NCBI RefSeq assembly: GCF_042139015.1
Contig: NZ_JBHIKY010000005.1
Span: 1-64,000, forward strand
DNA: 64,000 nt
Direction: 5' to 3'
Origin: JBHIKY01 sp042139015
Lineage (GTDB): Bacteria > Bacillota > Bacilli > Bacillales > Marinococcaceae
The position numbers and the translations under genes are program-made. Shown here piece after piece: positions 25,831 through 34,170 of this stretch. The notes beneath the pieces are model-generated. The model saw only the letters and a list, made by a program, of their open reading frames with translations, did no database searches and was not told where the DNA came from. Each line of letters opens with the position of its first letter. Positions within the stretch are counted from its first letter, which is position 1.

Positions 25831-25915
25831 AAAATGTTTACTGGTTTCATAAACAAATTGCTGCAGGCAGCCCGGTCTGAGGGCCGTTGCTCAACTAGAA
25901 GGAGGATATGACAAA

Positions 25916-27079
25916 TTGAATGATTATACTTTTTTTATGCCTACAAAAGTCGTGTCAGGGATAGGAAAGGCAAAAGAAACGGGAGAACTGCTGAAAGGTT
26001 ACCAAGCCCGAAAAGTATTCGTTGTAACCGACAAGGGGATCGTCAACACCGGTATTCTAAATGAAATCATTGATTCACTGCATCAGAATGGAATGGAATC
26101 CTTTGTTTTTGATGAAGTGGAACCGAATCCAAACTCGGAATTAATAGTTAAAGCGACCAGGGCTCTTCGGGAAAATCAATGTGGACTTTTATTAGCGGTC
26201 GGCGGAGGCAGCAGTATCGACACGGCTAAAGCGGCTGCGGTCATGGCAAAAAATAAAGGCGCCATTCTCGATTATGAAGGTGTCGGTAAAATTCCAGAAC
26301 CGCCATTACCAGTGGCAGCGATCCCAACAACTGCCGGTACCGGAAGTGAAGTAACGAATTCAACCGTGATCACCAATGAAAAAACGTTATTTAAAGCAGC
26401 TGTTGTAAGCGAGTACTTGTTTCCAGATCTGGCTGTCCTTGATCCTCAGCTTTCCATTGGCTGTCCTGCGGGCATTACAGCTTCAACTGGAATGGATGCA
26501 CTGACTCATGGCATTGAATCTTACGTCTCCAAAAATGCGAACCCAATCAGCAGAGCCTTAGCGATCCGCTCTATCAAAATGATTGGAGAAAATATTGAAA
26601 AAGCCTATTTTTCCGGAACAGACATGACGAGCAGAATAAACATGTTAGAGGCTTCGATGATGGCCGGATTTGCTTTTTCACAATCACGACTTGGGGCGGT
26701 TCATGCGATTTCCCAATCCTTTGGTGGAGTATTTAATATTCCTCATGGTATAGCCAATTCCGTGCTGCTGCCGTATGTAATCCAATTTAATCTTCCGGCC
26801 TGCCTTGAGCAGATGAAAGATATTGCGGATGCCCTCGGAGCTGATACTACTGGAATGAATGAGAAACATGCGGCTGAACAGGTATTGGAAAGAGTAATTA
26901 CATTAAATGCATCACTGCAAATACCTAATAACATTAAAGATTTAGGAGTTTCTATGGAACAGCTGCCAAAGCTTGTGCAGGATTCCATGGCCAGTGGCAA
27001 TGTAATAGTCAACCCCCGGCTGATAAATGAGGAACAGGTGCAGAAGCTTATCGAAGATGCCTACCATGGAAATTTGTAA
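25916..27079 (+). CDS. Iron-containing alcohol dehydrogenase
   Basis: 387 residues of the group III Fe-ADH family. It has the cofactor-binding AVGGGSSIDTAKA, PTTAGTGSEVTNSTVI, the metal-ligand histidines around DALTHGIESYVS and GAVHAISQSFGG...PHGIANSVLLPYVI. The substrate cannot be read from the sequence. Given the L-2-hydroxyglutarate oxidase next door, a 4-hydroxybutyrate or hydroxyacid-oxoacid transhydrogenase (HOT-type) role, which would generate 2-hydroxyglutarate, is worth considering; that is inference. The TTG start has AAGGAGGATATGACAAA ahead of it. Downstream of lhgO by 85 bases on the same strand. Confidence 0.82.
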   Translation: MNDYTFFMPTKVVSGIGKAKETGELLKGYQARKVFVVTDKGIVNTGILNEIIDSLHQNGMESFVFDEVEPNPNSELIVKATRALRENQCGLLLAVGGGSSIDTAKAAAVMAKNKGAILDYEGVGKIPEPPLPVAAIPTTAGTGSEVTNSTVITNEKTLFKAAVVSEYLFPDLAVLDPQLSIGCPAGITASTGMDALTHGIESYVSKNANPISRALAIRSIKMIGENIEKAYFSGTDMTSRINMLEASMMAGFAFSQSRLGAVHAISQSFGGVFNIPHGIANSVLLPYVIQFNLPACLEQMKDIADALGADTTGMNEKHAAEQVLERVITLNASLQIPNNIKDLGVSMEQLPKLVQDSMASGNVIVNPRLINEEQVQKLIEDAYHGNL

Positions 27080-27133
27080 TTTTGTAGAATTTTTATTTTT
27101 TAAATTGCCATTCTTATGAAAGGATGATTTGTT

Positions 27134-27448
27134 ATGTATTATGAAATGAGAACTTATACGATTAAAGTCGGCCACATGAAACAGTATCTTGATCATTTTG
27201 AAAAATTCGGCCTCCCGGTAATTTCTAAATATGCCAGGCTCGTCGGCTGGTGGTATACCGACATTGGAGAACTGAACCAAGTGATACATATTTGGGAATA
27301 TGAAAGTCTCGATGATAGAAAACAAAAACGGGAAGCTTTATACGAGGATGCGGAATGGGTGAATGATTTTATTCCAAAGGCATTCCCAATGCTTGAAAAA
27401 CAGGAATCAAAGATCATGTATGCCGCAGATTTTTCACCTATTAAATAA
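27134..27448 (+). CDS. NIPSNAP-family protein
   Basis: 104 residues, a dimeric alpha-beta barrel (ferredoxin-like) fold. The typical opening MYYEMRTYTIKVGHM and a central GWWYTDIGELNQVIHIWEYESLDDR segment match NIPSNAP. Bacterial members often accompany catabolic oxidoreductases, but activity is unknown. The ATG has GAAAGGATG upstream. It follows the dehydrogenase by 54 bases. A remnant of its 3' end seems to survive near 30740-30775. Confidence 0.78.
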   Translation: MYYEMRTYTIKVGHMKQYLDHFEKFGLPVISKYARLVGWWYTDIGELNQVIHIWEYESLDDRKQKREALYEDAEWVNDFIPKAFPMLEKQESKIMYAADFSPIK

Positions 27449-27480
27449 AAACCATACCAATTAGTCCATAATTGTTTCGA

Positions 27481-27545
27481 TTGCTGGGAATATGGCGTGA
27501 TATGCTATACTGATGATAATTAGTCAGGTTGTATGATAATTTACC
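27481..27545 (+). promoter_or_regulatory. gntR promoter region
   Basis: TTGCTG (27481-27486) and TATACT (27506-27511) with a 19-base spacer, a longish but usable arrangement. Downstream, GGTTGTATGATAATTTACC (27527-27545) includes a TTGTAT half like the shared operator, so autoregulation is possible. A decayed copy of this stretch lies at 30793-30826. Confidence 0.45.
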
Positions 27546-27560
27546 GGTAAGGAGACAGGC

Positions 27561-28253
27561 ATGATTGAACGCAGAAAAATATCTCATCAAGTGTTGGAAG
27601 AAATGAAAAAATTAATAAAAAATAAAGAATTCCCAGTGAACGAAAAGCTTCCTTCCGAAACAGAGCTGGCGGAGCGATTCGGTGTCAGCCGAGCGCCTGT
27701 CCGTGAAGCGTTAAGTGTGCTTGCGGCAAGTGGTATTGTGGAATCAAAGCAGGGCGGCGGGAGCTGGGTCCGCCCCCTTCCAATCGAGGATCTATTAAAA
27801 GAAACAAGCCTCGAAGTGATGGGAACTGAAGAAATTCTCTATTTAATTGAAACTCGGATAATTCTCGAAAGGGAAGCTGCATCGCTTGCTGCTAATAGAC
27901 GGACCCTGGAGGATATAGAGGAAATCAAGCAGGCACAGCATAAATTAACGACTATTCTAGCTGATCCGGATGAAATAGGGGATGAAGCAGATTTTCAATT
28001 TCACCGCAGTATTATCAAAGCCTCCCACAACCCTGTGCTGCTGAAAACTCTCGATAATATATCCGGACTCTACAATAAAGCTATGAAATTCTCTCTTGAG
28101 CTGAACAAACAAATCCGGGGTAAAAAGGAACAGGTGCTTAAGGAGCATGATGCGATTTTAACCGCTATTGAAAAAAACCGTGCAGACGATGCGAATCGCG
28201 CGATGGAAGAGCACTTAGTAAACAGCAGAAAGAAGCTCCAGGCATTTTTATAA
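27561..28253 (+). CDS. GntR-family regulator with FCD domain
   Basis: 230 residues. The N-terminal winged helix has KLPSETELAERFGVSRAPVREALSVLAASGIVESKQGGG (about 26-70). The C-terminal all-helical FCD domain (about 90-225) includes the conserved DFQFHRSI metal or ligand histidine region and a further HDAIL histidine. FCD members sense small carboxylates such as lactate, glycolate or gluconate. It lies in the 2-hydroxyacid cluster, and the 22-bp sequence at 24556 and 31180 is the likely target. The ATG follows AAGGAGACAGG. Confidence 0.87.
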   Translation: MIERRKISHQVLEEMKKLIKNKEFPVNEKLPSETELAERFGVSRAPVREALSVLAASGIVESKQGGGSWVRPLPIEDLLKETSLEVMGTEEILYLIETRIILEREAASLAANRRTLEDIEEIKQAQHKLTTILADPDEIGDEADFQFHRSIIKASHNPVLLKTLDNISGLYNKAMKFSLELNKQIRGKKEQVLKEHDAILTAIEKNRADDANRAMEEHLVNSRKKLQAFL

Positions 28254-28426
28254 AATACTGCACCCTTCTTGAGGTGTGGTTTCTAAGAGATGAAGTGGGC
28301 ATTCCGCGTCCGATCCTACGGAATACGGCCGCCTGCAGCCTTTTCACTGAATTAGAGATCTAAGTAATTATTCTGCGATATAAAAGGCAGCATCTCCATT
28401 GTTAATGTGAAATTAGATCACTTTGC

Positions 28427-28460
28427 GGGGCTGTATCATAAATGATACTCGCCCCTTTTT
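28427..28460 (+). terminator. Terminator for the gntR unit
   Basis: GGGGC / GCCCC base with an inner GTATCAT-aa-ATGATAC stem, followed by TTTTT. It lies 174 bases after the gntR stop. Confidence 0.75.
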
Positions 28461-28479
28461 GCATGGTAAAAAAAGCAGT

Positions 28480-28587
28480 GGACAAGTCCTTCGCTTTCCG
28501 TGGGCAGCGCTTCAGCTAATCGGGCGAAACCCGCGCCCGGCGGATCTTCAGCCGCTGCTCTTCCCACTGGAGTCTTCGGACTTGTCC
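28480..28587. repeat. Intergenic inverted-repeat element
   Basis: GGACAAGTCC (28480-28489) pairs with GGACTTGTCC (28578-28587), enclosing tcgctttccgtgggc and a GC-rich centre. It resembles the CGCTTTCCGCGGG element at 7399. The rest of the 28254-28705 gap has no credible gene. Confidence 0.6.
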
Positions 28588-28705
28588 CCTGCTATCTTCT
28601 ATTTAGGATACTACTTTTTCTATAAAAAGGAGCTTTTGCTACAGCCCTTGGTAGAAAAAAATCAAGGTTTTTGAGATTTCTGCCGTCTTACACATAATTT
28701 TTGAC

Positions 28706-29089
28706 TCAAAGGCTGACTTTCCAGTAAGTCAACTCAAGTTTGTTATGGTCTGGATCACTAAAATATAATGATAAACAAACTCCTCTGTCTATTACTTCAT
28801 ATTTAATATCCATGTTTTGAAATTTATGCTTCATCCGATCAAACTTTTCATCTTCAACGTTAAAAGCTAAGTGCATCACAGCATTTTCGTTATCATCATG
28901 AAATGGGTATACATCAGTTGCTGCCGGAAATAAGTTTATCATTGTATTACCGGCTTTAAGAATTACAGGTATAGAGCCGATTTGGGCGTTCTGTACACGT
29001 TGAAAACTCAAGACTTTCTGATACCATGTTGCTGAGTGTTCCAGGTCCTGCACTCTTATTGCTGCATGATCAATATGATTAACACACAT
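28706..29089 (-). CDS. VOC (glyoxalase-like) family protein
   Basis: 127 residues with two beta-alpha-beta-beta-beta modules of the vicinal oxygen chelate fold. Possible metal ligands are the histidine in NHIDHAAIRVQD near the N-terminus, VMHLAF in the middle and the KLELTYW glutamate near the C-terminus, with FSDPDHNKLE typical of the second module. The reaction is not readable; it could be a glyoxalase, dioxygenase or resistance protein. GAGGGGG lies before the ATG at 29089. It does not look like methylmalonyl-CoA epimerase. Downstream of the nat gene on the same strand by 40 bases. Confidence 0.75.
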   Translation of the reverse strand: MCVNHIDHAAIRVQDLEHSATWYQKVLSFQRVQNAQIGSIPVILKAGNTMINLFPAATDVYPFHDDNENAVMHLAFNVEDEKFDRMKHKFQNMDIKYEVIDRGVCLSLYFSDPDHNKLELTYWKVSL

Positions 29090-29129
29090 CTTAATACCCC
29101 CTCATAAAAATTTTTCTAAGCATTCTTTG

Positions 29130-30008
29130 CTAACCTATATTGACTCTGTGCTCTTTTCTGGGATTCTGAAAAATATCAACCTCAAGCTCTTGTAAGACAT
29201 CGATTGCTTTTTCAACTGGTAAATTCGGGAGTTGAAACTCTTCATTTATGACACTTCGTATATCGTTTATATTGTTAAGCTTCTTTTTCTCTAATTCTCC
29301 ATTTATATATCTTATATTCAGTGTATGATTGACTAAAGAAAGACTTCGTTGTTTCTTTTGTTGCCATATTTGACAACGTAAAGTGTTCATAAATAAAGTA
29401 CCCGGCTGAAAGTACTCCACAATAGGCTGTTCGAAGTCATCAAAATGATAGTTTTTATTAATGTTAAAAGACCAGAGCGTTTCTTTGATTAATTTTCCAT
29501 CAATATATCTCTGAAATGTGTATATATCTTGTTCATCTTCCGGTTTTATGAACACGTCAATGCCGCCGAATGAAGCAGGCGTTGAAGGATGTGTTTCAAA
29601 CTTTAGTGGCTTAAACAAGGGGGCGGCTGTACCGCAATCAACATAAACCAACTCCTCTGTGTCAGGTTTTTGTACCAATAAACCTAAATGAATCGATCCT
29701 AACTTAGTATAACGGCATTGAAATCCCAGATGTTTTAAAAGAGAGTAAAGGTTACTATTAATGGCATAACAGGTTCCACCCATATGAAATTGAGTGAGTT
29801 GCTGTACAAACTGTCTTTCGTTTGGGATATACCAGCCCATGCTCTGATAATCTCTGTATTGGAGCAGTGTACTAATGTTTTCAAAGGGTATATTGTTTAA
29901 ATGGGCGGCACAGATTTCTTTCAGATACTCATATGACGGGTCTTTCATCGGTACGTTGATGTAGGATAAGTAATCCTGTACCCAGTAAGGCAAGCTAGTT
30001 GAACGCAT
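29130..30008 (-). CDS. Arylamine N-acetyltransferase
   Basis: 292 residues, the usual NAT length. It acetylates arylamines and hydrazines with acetyl-CoA. The cysteine-protease-like triad is visible: Cys80 in GGTCYAINSNLYSLL, His107 in GSIHLGLLV and Asp124 in VYVDCG. The flanking sequence LRHLGF-like (LKHLGFQ) and the N-terminal LNNIPFENI are typical. AGGAGG precedes the ATG at 30008. It is divergent from an HxlR-type regulator 196 bases away, which probably controls it. AT-rich relative to neighbours, perhaps recently acquired. Confidence 0.87.
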   Translation of the reverse strand: MRSTSLPYWVQDYLSYINVPMKDPSYEYLKEICAAHLNNIPFENISTLLQYRDYQSMGWYIPNERQFVQQLTQFHMGGTCYAINSNLYSLLKHLGFQCRYTKLGSIHLGLLVQKPDTEELVYVDCGTAAPLFKPLKFETHPSTPASFGGIDVFIKPEDEQDIYTFQRYIDGKLIKETLWSFNINKNYHFDDFEQPIVEYFQPGTLFMNTLRCQIWQQKKQRSLSLVNHTLNIRYINGELEKKKLNNINDIRSVINEEFQLPNLPVEKAIDVLQELEVDIFQNPRKEHRVNIG

Positions 30009-30145
30009 TTTTTAGTTCCTCCTCTCAAATTACCTTTTTGATTCCTTTTACACTTACCTGACTTTCACTGACGAGGATAATATTGCCATCACCTCCTTTA
30101 ATGCTTTTTACATGGTACAGCCATTCTAATTGGTATATAATATTA

Positions 30146-30175
30146 TTGGAAGTAGGCACTTAAAAGTGGTATAGT
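30146..30175 (+). promoter_or_regulatory. Promoter of the HxlR regulator gene
   Basis: TTGGAA (30146-30151) and TATAGT (30170-30175) with an 18-base spacer, upstream of an AAAGAGGAG ribosome site. Confidence 0.6.
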
Positions 30176-30204
30176 ATCAAAAAAGAAACTAAAGAGGAGT
30201 AAGT

Positions 30205-30552
30205 ATGGAAGAAGATACAAGGTTATGCCAAGAAACAGAAGAAGTGATGGGGATTCTTTCTGGAAAGTGGAAACTAATCATCTTATTTCATTTAATGTAC
30301 GGGGGAACCAAACGTTTTAACGAGTTAAAACGATTAATTCCTAATATCACCCAGAAAATGTTAACCAAACATTTGCGTGAATTAGAACAGCAGGATATCA
30401 TCAAAAGAATCGTATATGCACAAGTTCCACCTAAAGTTGAGTATACGATGACCGATTATGGAAATAAATTGAAGCCCATTATTGAGGATTTACATGAATT
30501 TGGAAAGTCTCATTTAGTGCACATGCAAAACAAGGGATCTACGTTTAAATGA
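30205..30552 (+). CDS. HxlR-family winged-helix regulator
   Basis: 115 residues. It has the classic LSGKWKLIILFHLMYGGTKRFNEL opening, then LKRLIPNITQKMLTKHLRELEQQDIIKR and the VEYTMTDYGNKLKPIIEDL wing end. HxlR proteins respond to redox or reactive electrophiles and control adjacent detoxification genes, which fits the divergent NAT and VOC genes. One cysteine (Cys8) lies at the N-terminus, as in electrophile-sensing members. Confidence 0.85.
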   Translation: MEEDTRLCQETEEVMGILSGKWKLIILFHLMYGGTKRFNELKRLIPNITQKMLTKHLRELEQQDIIKRIVYAQVPPKVEYTMTDYGNKLKPIIEDLHEFGKSHLVHMQNKGSTFK

Positions 30553-30612
30553 ACTTTATTTATAGTGTAAAACAGTAAATAATAAGGCAAACCATAGGAT
30601 AGAAGGTAATGT

Positions 30613-30860
30613 CAGGTGTGAAATGAGAGGGTATAAGTCAACAGATTTCAGTTGGAAGGATTTATACAGACGATTGATGTATCCTGTTTTTGTTGGAATG
30701 TGACTCGGGTTTTATTCAGTAAAATACTGGTCACTTAATGCTTGATAAACAAGAAGAACCGTGCAGATATTTATCCTACAGCACTTAATTTTTTGATTGT
30801 TGGGAAAATAGAGTAGCATGCTATATTTATAAAAAATCGCACCCTTGTTGAGGGAGGCCA
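30613..30860 (+). pseudogene. Decayed copy of the lhgO / NIPSNAP / gntR segment
   Basis: Three scraps follow in the order of the intact locus. 30613-30715 resembles lhgO 25443-25540, sharing agggtataag and gatttcagttggaagga. 30740-30825 resembles the NIPSNAP 3' end and the gntR promoter 27418-27510, with tgattgttgggaaaatag against cgattgctgggaatatgg. 30832-30860 resembles the gntR 3' end 28250-28275, sharing gcacccttnttgagg. No frame is open. It reads as an old duplication eroded by deletion. Confidence 0.65.
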
Positions 30861-30898
30861 CTGAAAAACTGAAGGTCTTTGAAAAGTAGAATTTTAAT

Positions 30899-30940
30899 AA
30901 AGCGGTCTGTGTGGAATTTAATTTCCACACAGACCGCTTT
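30899..30940 (+). terminator. Perfect 18-bp hairpin (terminator-like)
   Basis: AAAGCGGTCTGTGTGGAA (30899-30916) and its exact reverse complement (30923-30940) with a 6-base loop. The T-tail is short (TTTTC). Unusually long and perfect. Confidence 0.65.
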
Positions 30941-31049
30941 TCGTCTAATTTCAAGTGATTTGTTGCTCTCATAAACGAAGGAAAAGTCTATAAACTCATT
31001 AAACTCCCGAAAAAGATGTTTCCGACAAAGCTGGGGAAACGGGCTGTTT

Positions 31050-31100
31050 TGAGCTTTTAGCGGAACCAGTGTCCGGCAAAGTGGCCGCAGCGGGCGGGTG
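31050..31100. repeat. Dispersed intergenic repeat copy
   Basis: tagcggaaccagtgtccggcaaag is a member of the ggaac/gtccg family seen at 4491, 37957, 42300 and 59150-59300. Confidence 0.45.
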
Positions 31101-31179
31101 CTGAATGGAAAAAACCGAGCTGCTTTGATGGATCAGCAGACGACATCATTAAAGAACTCTTTCCAATTGAACTCTCATG

Positions 31180-31201
31180 TTGTATACTTGTAATACAACT
31201 T
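31180..31201 (+). promoter_or_regulatory. Shared GntR-type operator upstream of glcD
   Basis: These 22 bases are identical to 24556-24577 upstream of lhgO (TTGTATACTTGTAATACAAC plus two bases). TATACT (31183-31188) inside it can serve as the -10. It predicts co-regulation of the two oxidase units by the FCD-type regulator at 27561. Confidence 0.7.
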
Positions 31202-31230
31202 TTCTAATCAATGGAAATGAGGTTAGAACG

Positions 31231-32634
31231 ATGAATGAAACGGTGAAAAAAAAGCTGCAATCGATATTGCCTCCAGAACAGCTTCATTTTGAATTATCGG
31301 AGCGCTATGCCTACAGTTTCGATGCATCCTTTGGAGAATATCTCCCCGAGGCAGTAGCGCAGCCATCCACTGCACTGGAGATCAGTGACATAATAAAGCT
31401 TGCCAATCAGCATCAATTTCCGGTGTACCCGCGCGGCTCTGCGACCTCTCTCAGCGGTGGCCCTCTTCCGGTGGAAGGCGGTCTTGTACTCGATATGTCC
31501 CAAATGAAAAGCAGGCTGACAATCGATAAAGAAAATATGTTAGCGATTGCATCCCCCGGTGTGATGACGGGGGATATTCATAAACAGGCAGAGGAAGCTG
31601 GTCTTTTTTACCCGCCGGACCCCAGCAGTGCTCATGTGTCGACTATTGCAGGAAACATCCTGGAAAACTCAAGCGGTCCGAAAGGATTAAAGTACGGCAC
31701 GACAAAGGAATATGTGATTGGTCTCGAAATCGTCACTCCGCAGGGTGAGATTGTCAGAACCGGCGGAAAAACGGTCAAGAATGTCACCGGCTTTGATCTA
31801 ACTAGATTAATCACTGGTTCAGAAGGCATGCTCGCTGTCGTCACGGAGGTTACCCTCCGGCTAATTCCGCTGCCGAAAGCTAGAAAAACAATGATGGTGA
31901 CGTTCGATAGCGCCGTGGACTGCGGAAGAGCGATCACAAAAATTCTAGCTGCGGGCACGCTTCCAGCTGCAATGGAACTGATGGATAACGCCTGTATTAA
32001 GGCAGTGGAACATTTTGAACCGAGTGGGCTTCCTGTAGAAGCTGGTGCCCTGCTTATTCTTGAGGTGGACGGCCATCCGCTGAGCATAGAAGAGGAAATC
32101 GAGGACTGCCGGCAGATCTGCGGGGAAATGAAAGCAATTACTATTAAAGTGGCTGGAACTGATAAAGAAAGAATGGAAATTTGGAAGGCGAGAAAAAAGG
32201 TTTCTCCGGCAATTACACAGATGGGACCGACTAAAATCTCCGAAGACGCCACAGTACCTAGAAGTAAAATTCCAGAGATGATGGAAAAATTAAACGTGAT
32301 CCGGGATAAGTATCAATTAAACCTCGTTGTATTCGGACATGCCGGCGACGGTAACCTTCATCCGAATATCATTACAGACAAACGAAACAGGGAAGAAATG
32401 AAACGGGCAGAGGACGCCGTCGGAGAAATATTTCAGGCAGCGCTGGATCTTGGAGGCACACTTTCCGGTGAACACGGAATCGGCACGCTGAAGGCTCCTT
32501 ACCTGGAGCGTGAATACGGCAAAGAAGGTGTCGCCCTTTTGAAAGCGATAAAAAATGCGTGGGATCCTAATAATATTTTGAACCCTGGAAAAATGTTTGC
32601 AAAGGACGGACAGACAAAGGTGGTGCTGACGTAA
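31231..32634 (+). CDS. glcD: GlcD-type FAD-binding 2-hydroxyacid oxidase/dehydrogenase subunit
   Basis: 467 residues of the FAD-binding PCMH/VAO family, as in glycolate oxidase GlcD, D-lactate dehydrogenase and D-2-hydroxyglutarate dehydrogenase. FAD-binding is indicated by YPRGSATSLSGGPLP and STIAGNILENSSGPKGLKYGTTK. The C-terminal catalytic histidines lie in GHAGDGNLHPN and SGEHGIGTLK. Substrate not fixed; glycolate, D-lactate and D-2-hydroxyglutarate are all possible. The ATG at 31231 has ATGAGG upstream; an open frame extends to 31177 through the operator and is not the start. Followed directly by its Fe-S partner. Confidence 0.87.
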   Translation: MNETVKKKLQSILPPEQLHFELSERYAYSFDASFGEYLPEAVAQPSTALEISDIIKLANQHQFPVYPRGSATSLSGGPLPVEGGLVLDMSQMKSRLTIDKENMLAIASPGVMTGDIHKQAEEAGLFYPPDPSSAHVSTIAGNILENSSGPKGLKYGTTKEYVIGLEIVTPQGEIVRTGGKTVKNVTGFDLTRLITGSEGMLAVVTEVTLRLIPLPKARKTMMVTFDSAVDCGRAITKILAAGTLPAAMELMDNACIKAVEHFEPSGLPVEAGALLILEVDGHPLSIEEEIEDCRQICGEMKAITIKVAGTDKERMEIWKARKKVSPAITQMGPTKISEDATVPRSKIPEMMEKLNVIRDKYQLNLVVFGHAGDGNLHPNIITDKRNREEMKRAEDAVGEIFQAALDLGGTLSGEHGIGTLKAPYLEREYGKEGVALLKAIKNAWDPNNILNPGKMFAKDGQTKVVLT

Positions 32635-33957
32635 ATGGAAACGCAGCAGAAGCATCCACAGGCTGAAAAGCTTCATAACATGGCACATGATGCTGCTAAT
32701 CAATGTATTCAGTGCGGCTATTGCCTTCCTTCCTGTCCGACGTACCTTTCCATGGGAAAAGAATCTGCCTCCCCGCGGGGCCGTATTAATCTCGTCAAGA
32801 TGGCCGCAGAAGGCAGGATAGATTTGTCCCAGGATCTCGCAGAACCGATCGATTTATGTTTGGGATGCAGAGCTTGTGAAACAGCATGTCCTGTCGATGT
32901 GCCATATGGTCATATTCTCGAATCAGCCAAGGATTCCATTAAAAGACACCAGGCAGCAGAAAAACAGGCACCAAAGGGCAGCGCATGGAAAGAGTTTCTA
33001 TTAAACCAAGTATTTACGAGACCCGCTATAATGAAGACCGCCGGCAGTATGACCTGGTTTTACCAAAAAAGCGGGGCAGGCAGGGTCGTGCGTAAAACGA
33101 ACTTATTAACAAAGCTCTCTGAACCTGTCGGAGAAATGGAAAAAATACTCCCGCCCGTGGAGCACCCTGCGAAAAGGTTGAAACGAGGAACAGTGCTTGC
33201 CCCTTACACAGAAAAGAAAACGACCGTTTCTTTTTTTTCCGGCTGTGTTTCAGAGGCAGTATTAAACAGGACGAATCGATTAAGTGTTGAGCTGCTTCGA
33301 CACGTCGGGTGTGAAGTTGTCATCTCGAGCAGTCAGAATTGCTGCGGGGCGCTGCATTCTCATCAAGGCAGCTCCAGTACGGCAAAGTCTCTTGCAAGAG
33401 AGAATATCAAAGCGTTTGAGGAGACCGGTGCTTCGTATATTGTGAACAATGCGGGAGGCTGCGGAGCGAGCTTAAAAGAGTATCCGCATCTGCTTCGTGA
33501 TGAGCAGGAGTGGAAGAAGCGGGCGGAGCATTTTTCAAATGCTTCGAAAGACATTTCTGAGCTGCTCGTTTCCTTTGACCCTCTTCCTTTTAAAAAAGAT
33601 TGGAAAGGCACAATCACCTATCAGCCCTCCTGCCATTTAAGCAACGTACAAAAGGTTACGGATGCACCGCGGCAGCTGCTTCGGTCTATTCCCGGAGCAG
33701 ATTATGTAGAAATGGAAAATAGTGAGGGATGCTGTGCCTCCGGAGGGATTTATAATATCCTGCAATATCATGAATCCATGAAAATATTAGATGAGAAAAT
33801 GAAGTACGCTGCCGCATCCAACGCTGCCGTTATTATTTCTACTAATCCAGGCTGCCTTCTGCAAATGCGCCTTGGCATCAAAAGAGCAGGCTTGGAAGGA
33901 AAGGCGGAGGGAATGCATCTTGTTGACATTCTCGCTGAAGCATGTGATATAAAATAA
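32635..33957 (+). CDS. glcF: GlcF-type iron-sulfur subunit of the 2-hydroxyacid oxidase
   Basis: 440 residues. Two [4Fe-4S] motifs are present, CIQCGYCLPSCP (near 23) and CLGCRACETACP (near 79), followed by two CCG domains (CVSEAV...NCCGALHSHQG near 240, and GCCASGGIYNI near 365). It passes electrons from the GlcD flavin to the respiratory chain. The ATG immediately follows the glcD stop, so translation is coupled. The pairing matches GlcDF and LldEFG-like layouts. There is no GlcE-like subunit here, as in Bacillus YsfCD. Confidence 0.87.
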   Translation: METQQKHPQAEKLHNMAHDAANQCIQCGYCLPSCPTYLSMGKESASPRGRINLVKMAAEGRIDLSQDLAEPIDLCLGCRACETACPVDVPYGHILESAKDSIKRHQAAEKQAPKGSAWKEFLLNQVFTRPAIMKTAGSMTWFYQKSGAGRVVRKTNLLTKLSEPVGEMEKILPPVEHPAKRLKRGTVLAPYTEKKTTVSFFSGCVSEAVLNRTNRLSVELLRHVGCEVVISSSQNCCGALHSHQGSSSTAKSLARENIKAFEETGASYIVNNAGGCGASLKEYPHLLRDEQEWKKRAEHFSNASKDISELLVSFDPLPFKKDWKGTITYQPSCHLSNVQKVTDAPRQLLRSIPGADYVEMENSEGCCASGGIYNILQYHESMKILDEKMKYAAASNAAVIISTNPGCLLQMRLGIKRAGLEGKAEGMHLVDILAEACDIK

Positions 33958-34027
33958 AACTTATGGTGAACTCATAAATTCGTTCTTATTTTACTGAAAA
34001 GGCCAGAAAAGATTTATAAATTTTTTG

Positions 34028-34147
34028 CCTTCATCGATATATGATCCGGATCACTGCTTGAAGACGACCTTCGCGGCAGTGAAAGAAACAGGAGTAAATC
34101 CGGATGACCTTGTTTTTGAATTTTCCATAAAAGCACAGTTGCAGTAA
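34028..34147 (+). pseudogene. Remnant of an EAL-domain protein
   Basis: A 39-codon open stretch ending at a TAA reads YDPDHCLKTTFAAV, then KETGVNPDDLVFEFS. This resembles the middle of EAL phosphodiesterases, where a helix after NxSxxQ leads to ETGLxPxxLxxEITE. There is no start and no further domain, and the ExTE motif is FS in place of IT. It appears to be a degraded fragment between glcF and its terminator. Confidence 0.5.
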
Positions 34148-34170
34148 AGAGAATAGAACGCATGAAATAA

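Noticed and set aside
28423..28674. 83-codon open frame
   Set aside because: It covers a terminator and an inverted repeat; no ribosome site.
28706..29089. Methylmalonyl-CoA epimerase
   Set aside because: VOC fold, but its sequence lacks the family pattern and it lies with an unrelated nat gene.
30712..30972. 86-codon minus-strand frame
   Set aside because: It lies over a decayed repeat region and a perfect hairpin; no ribosome site.
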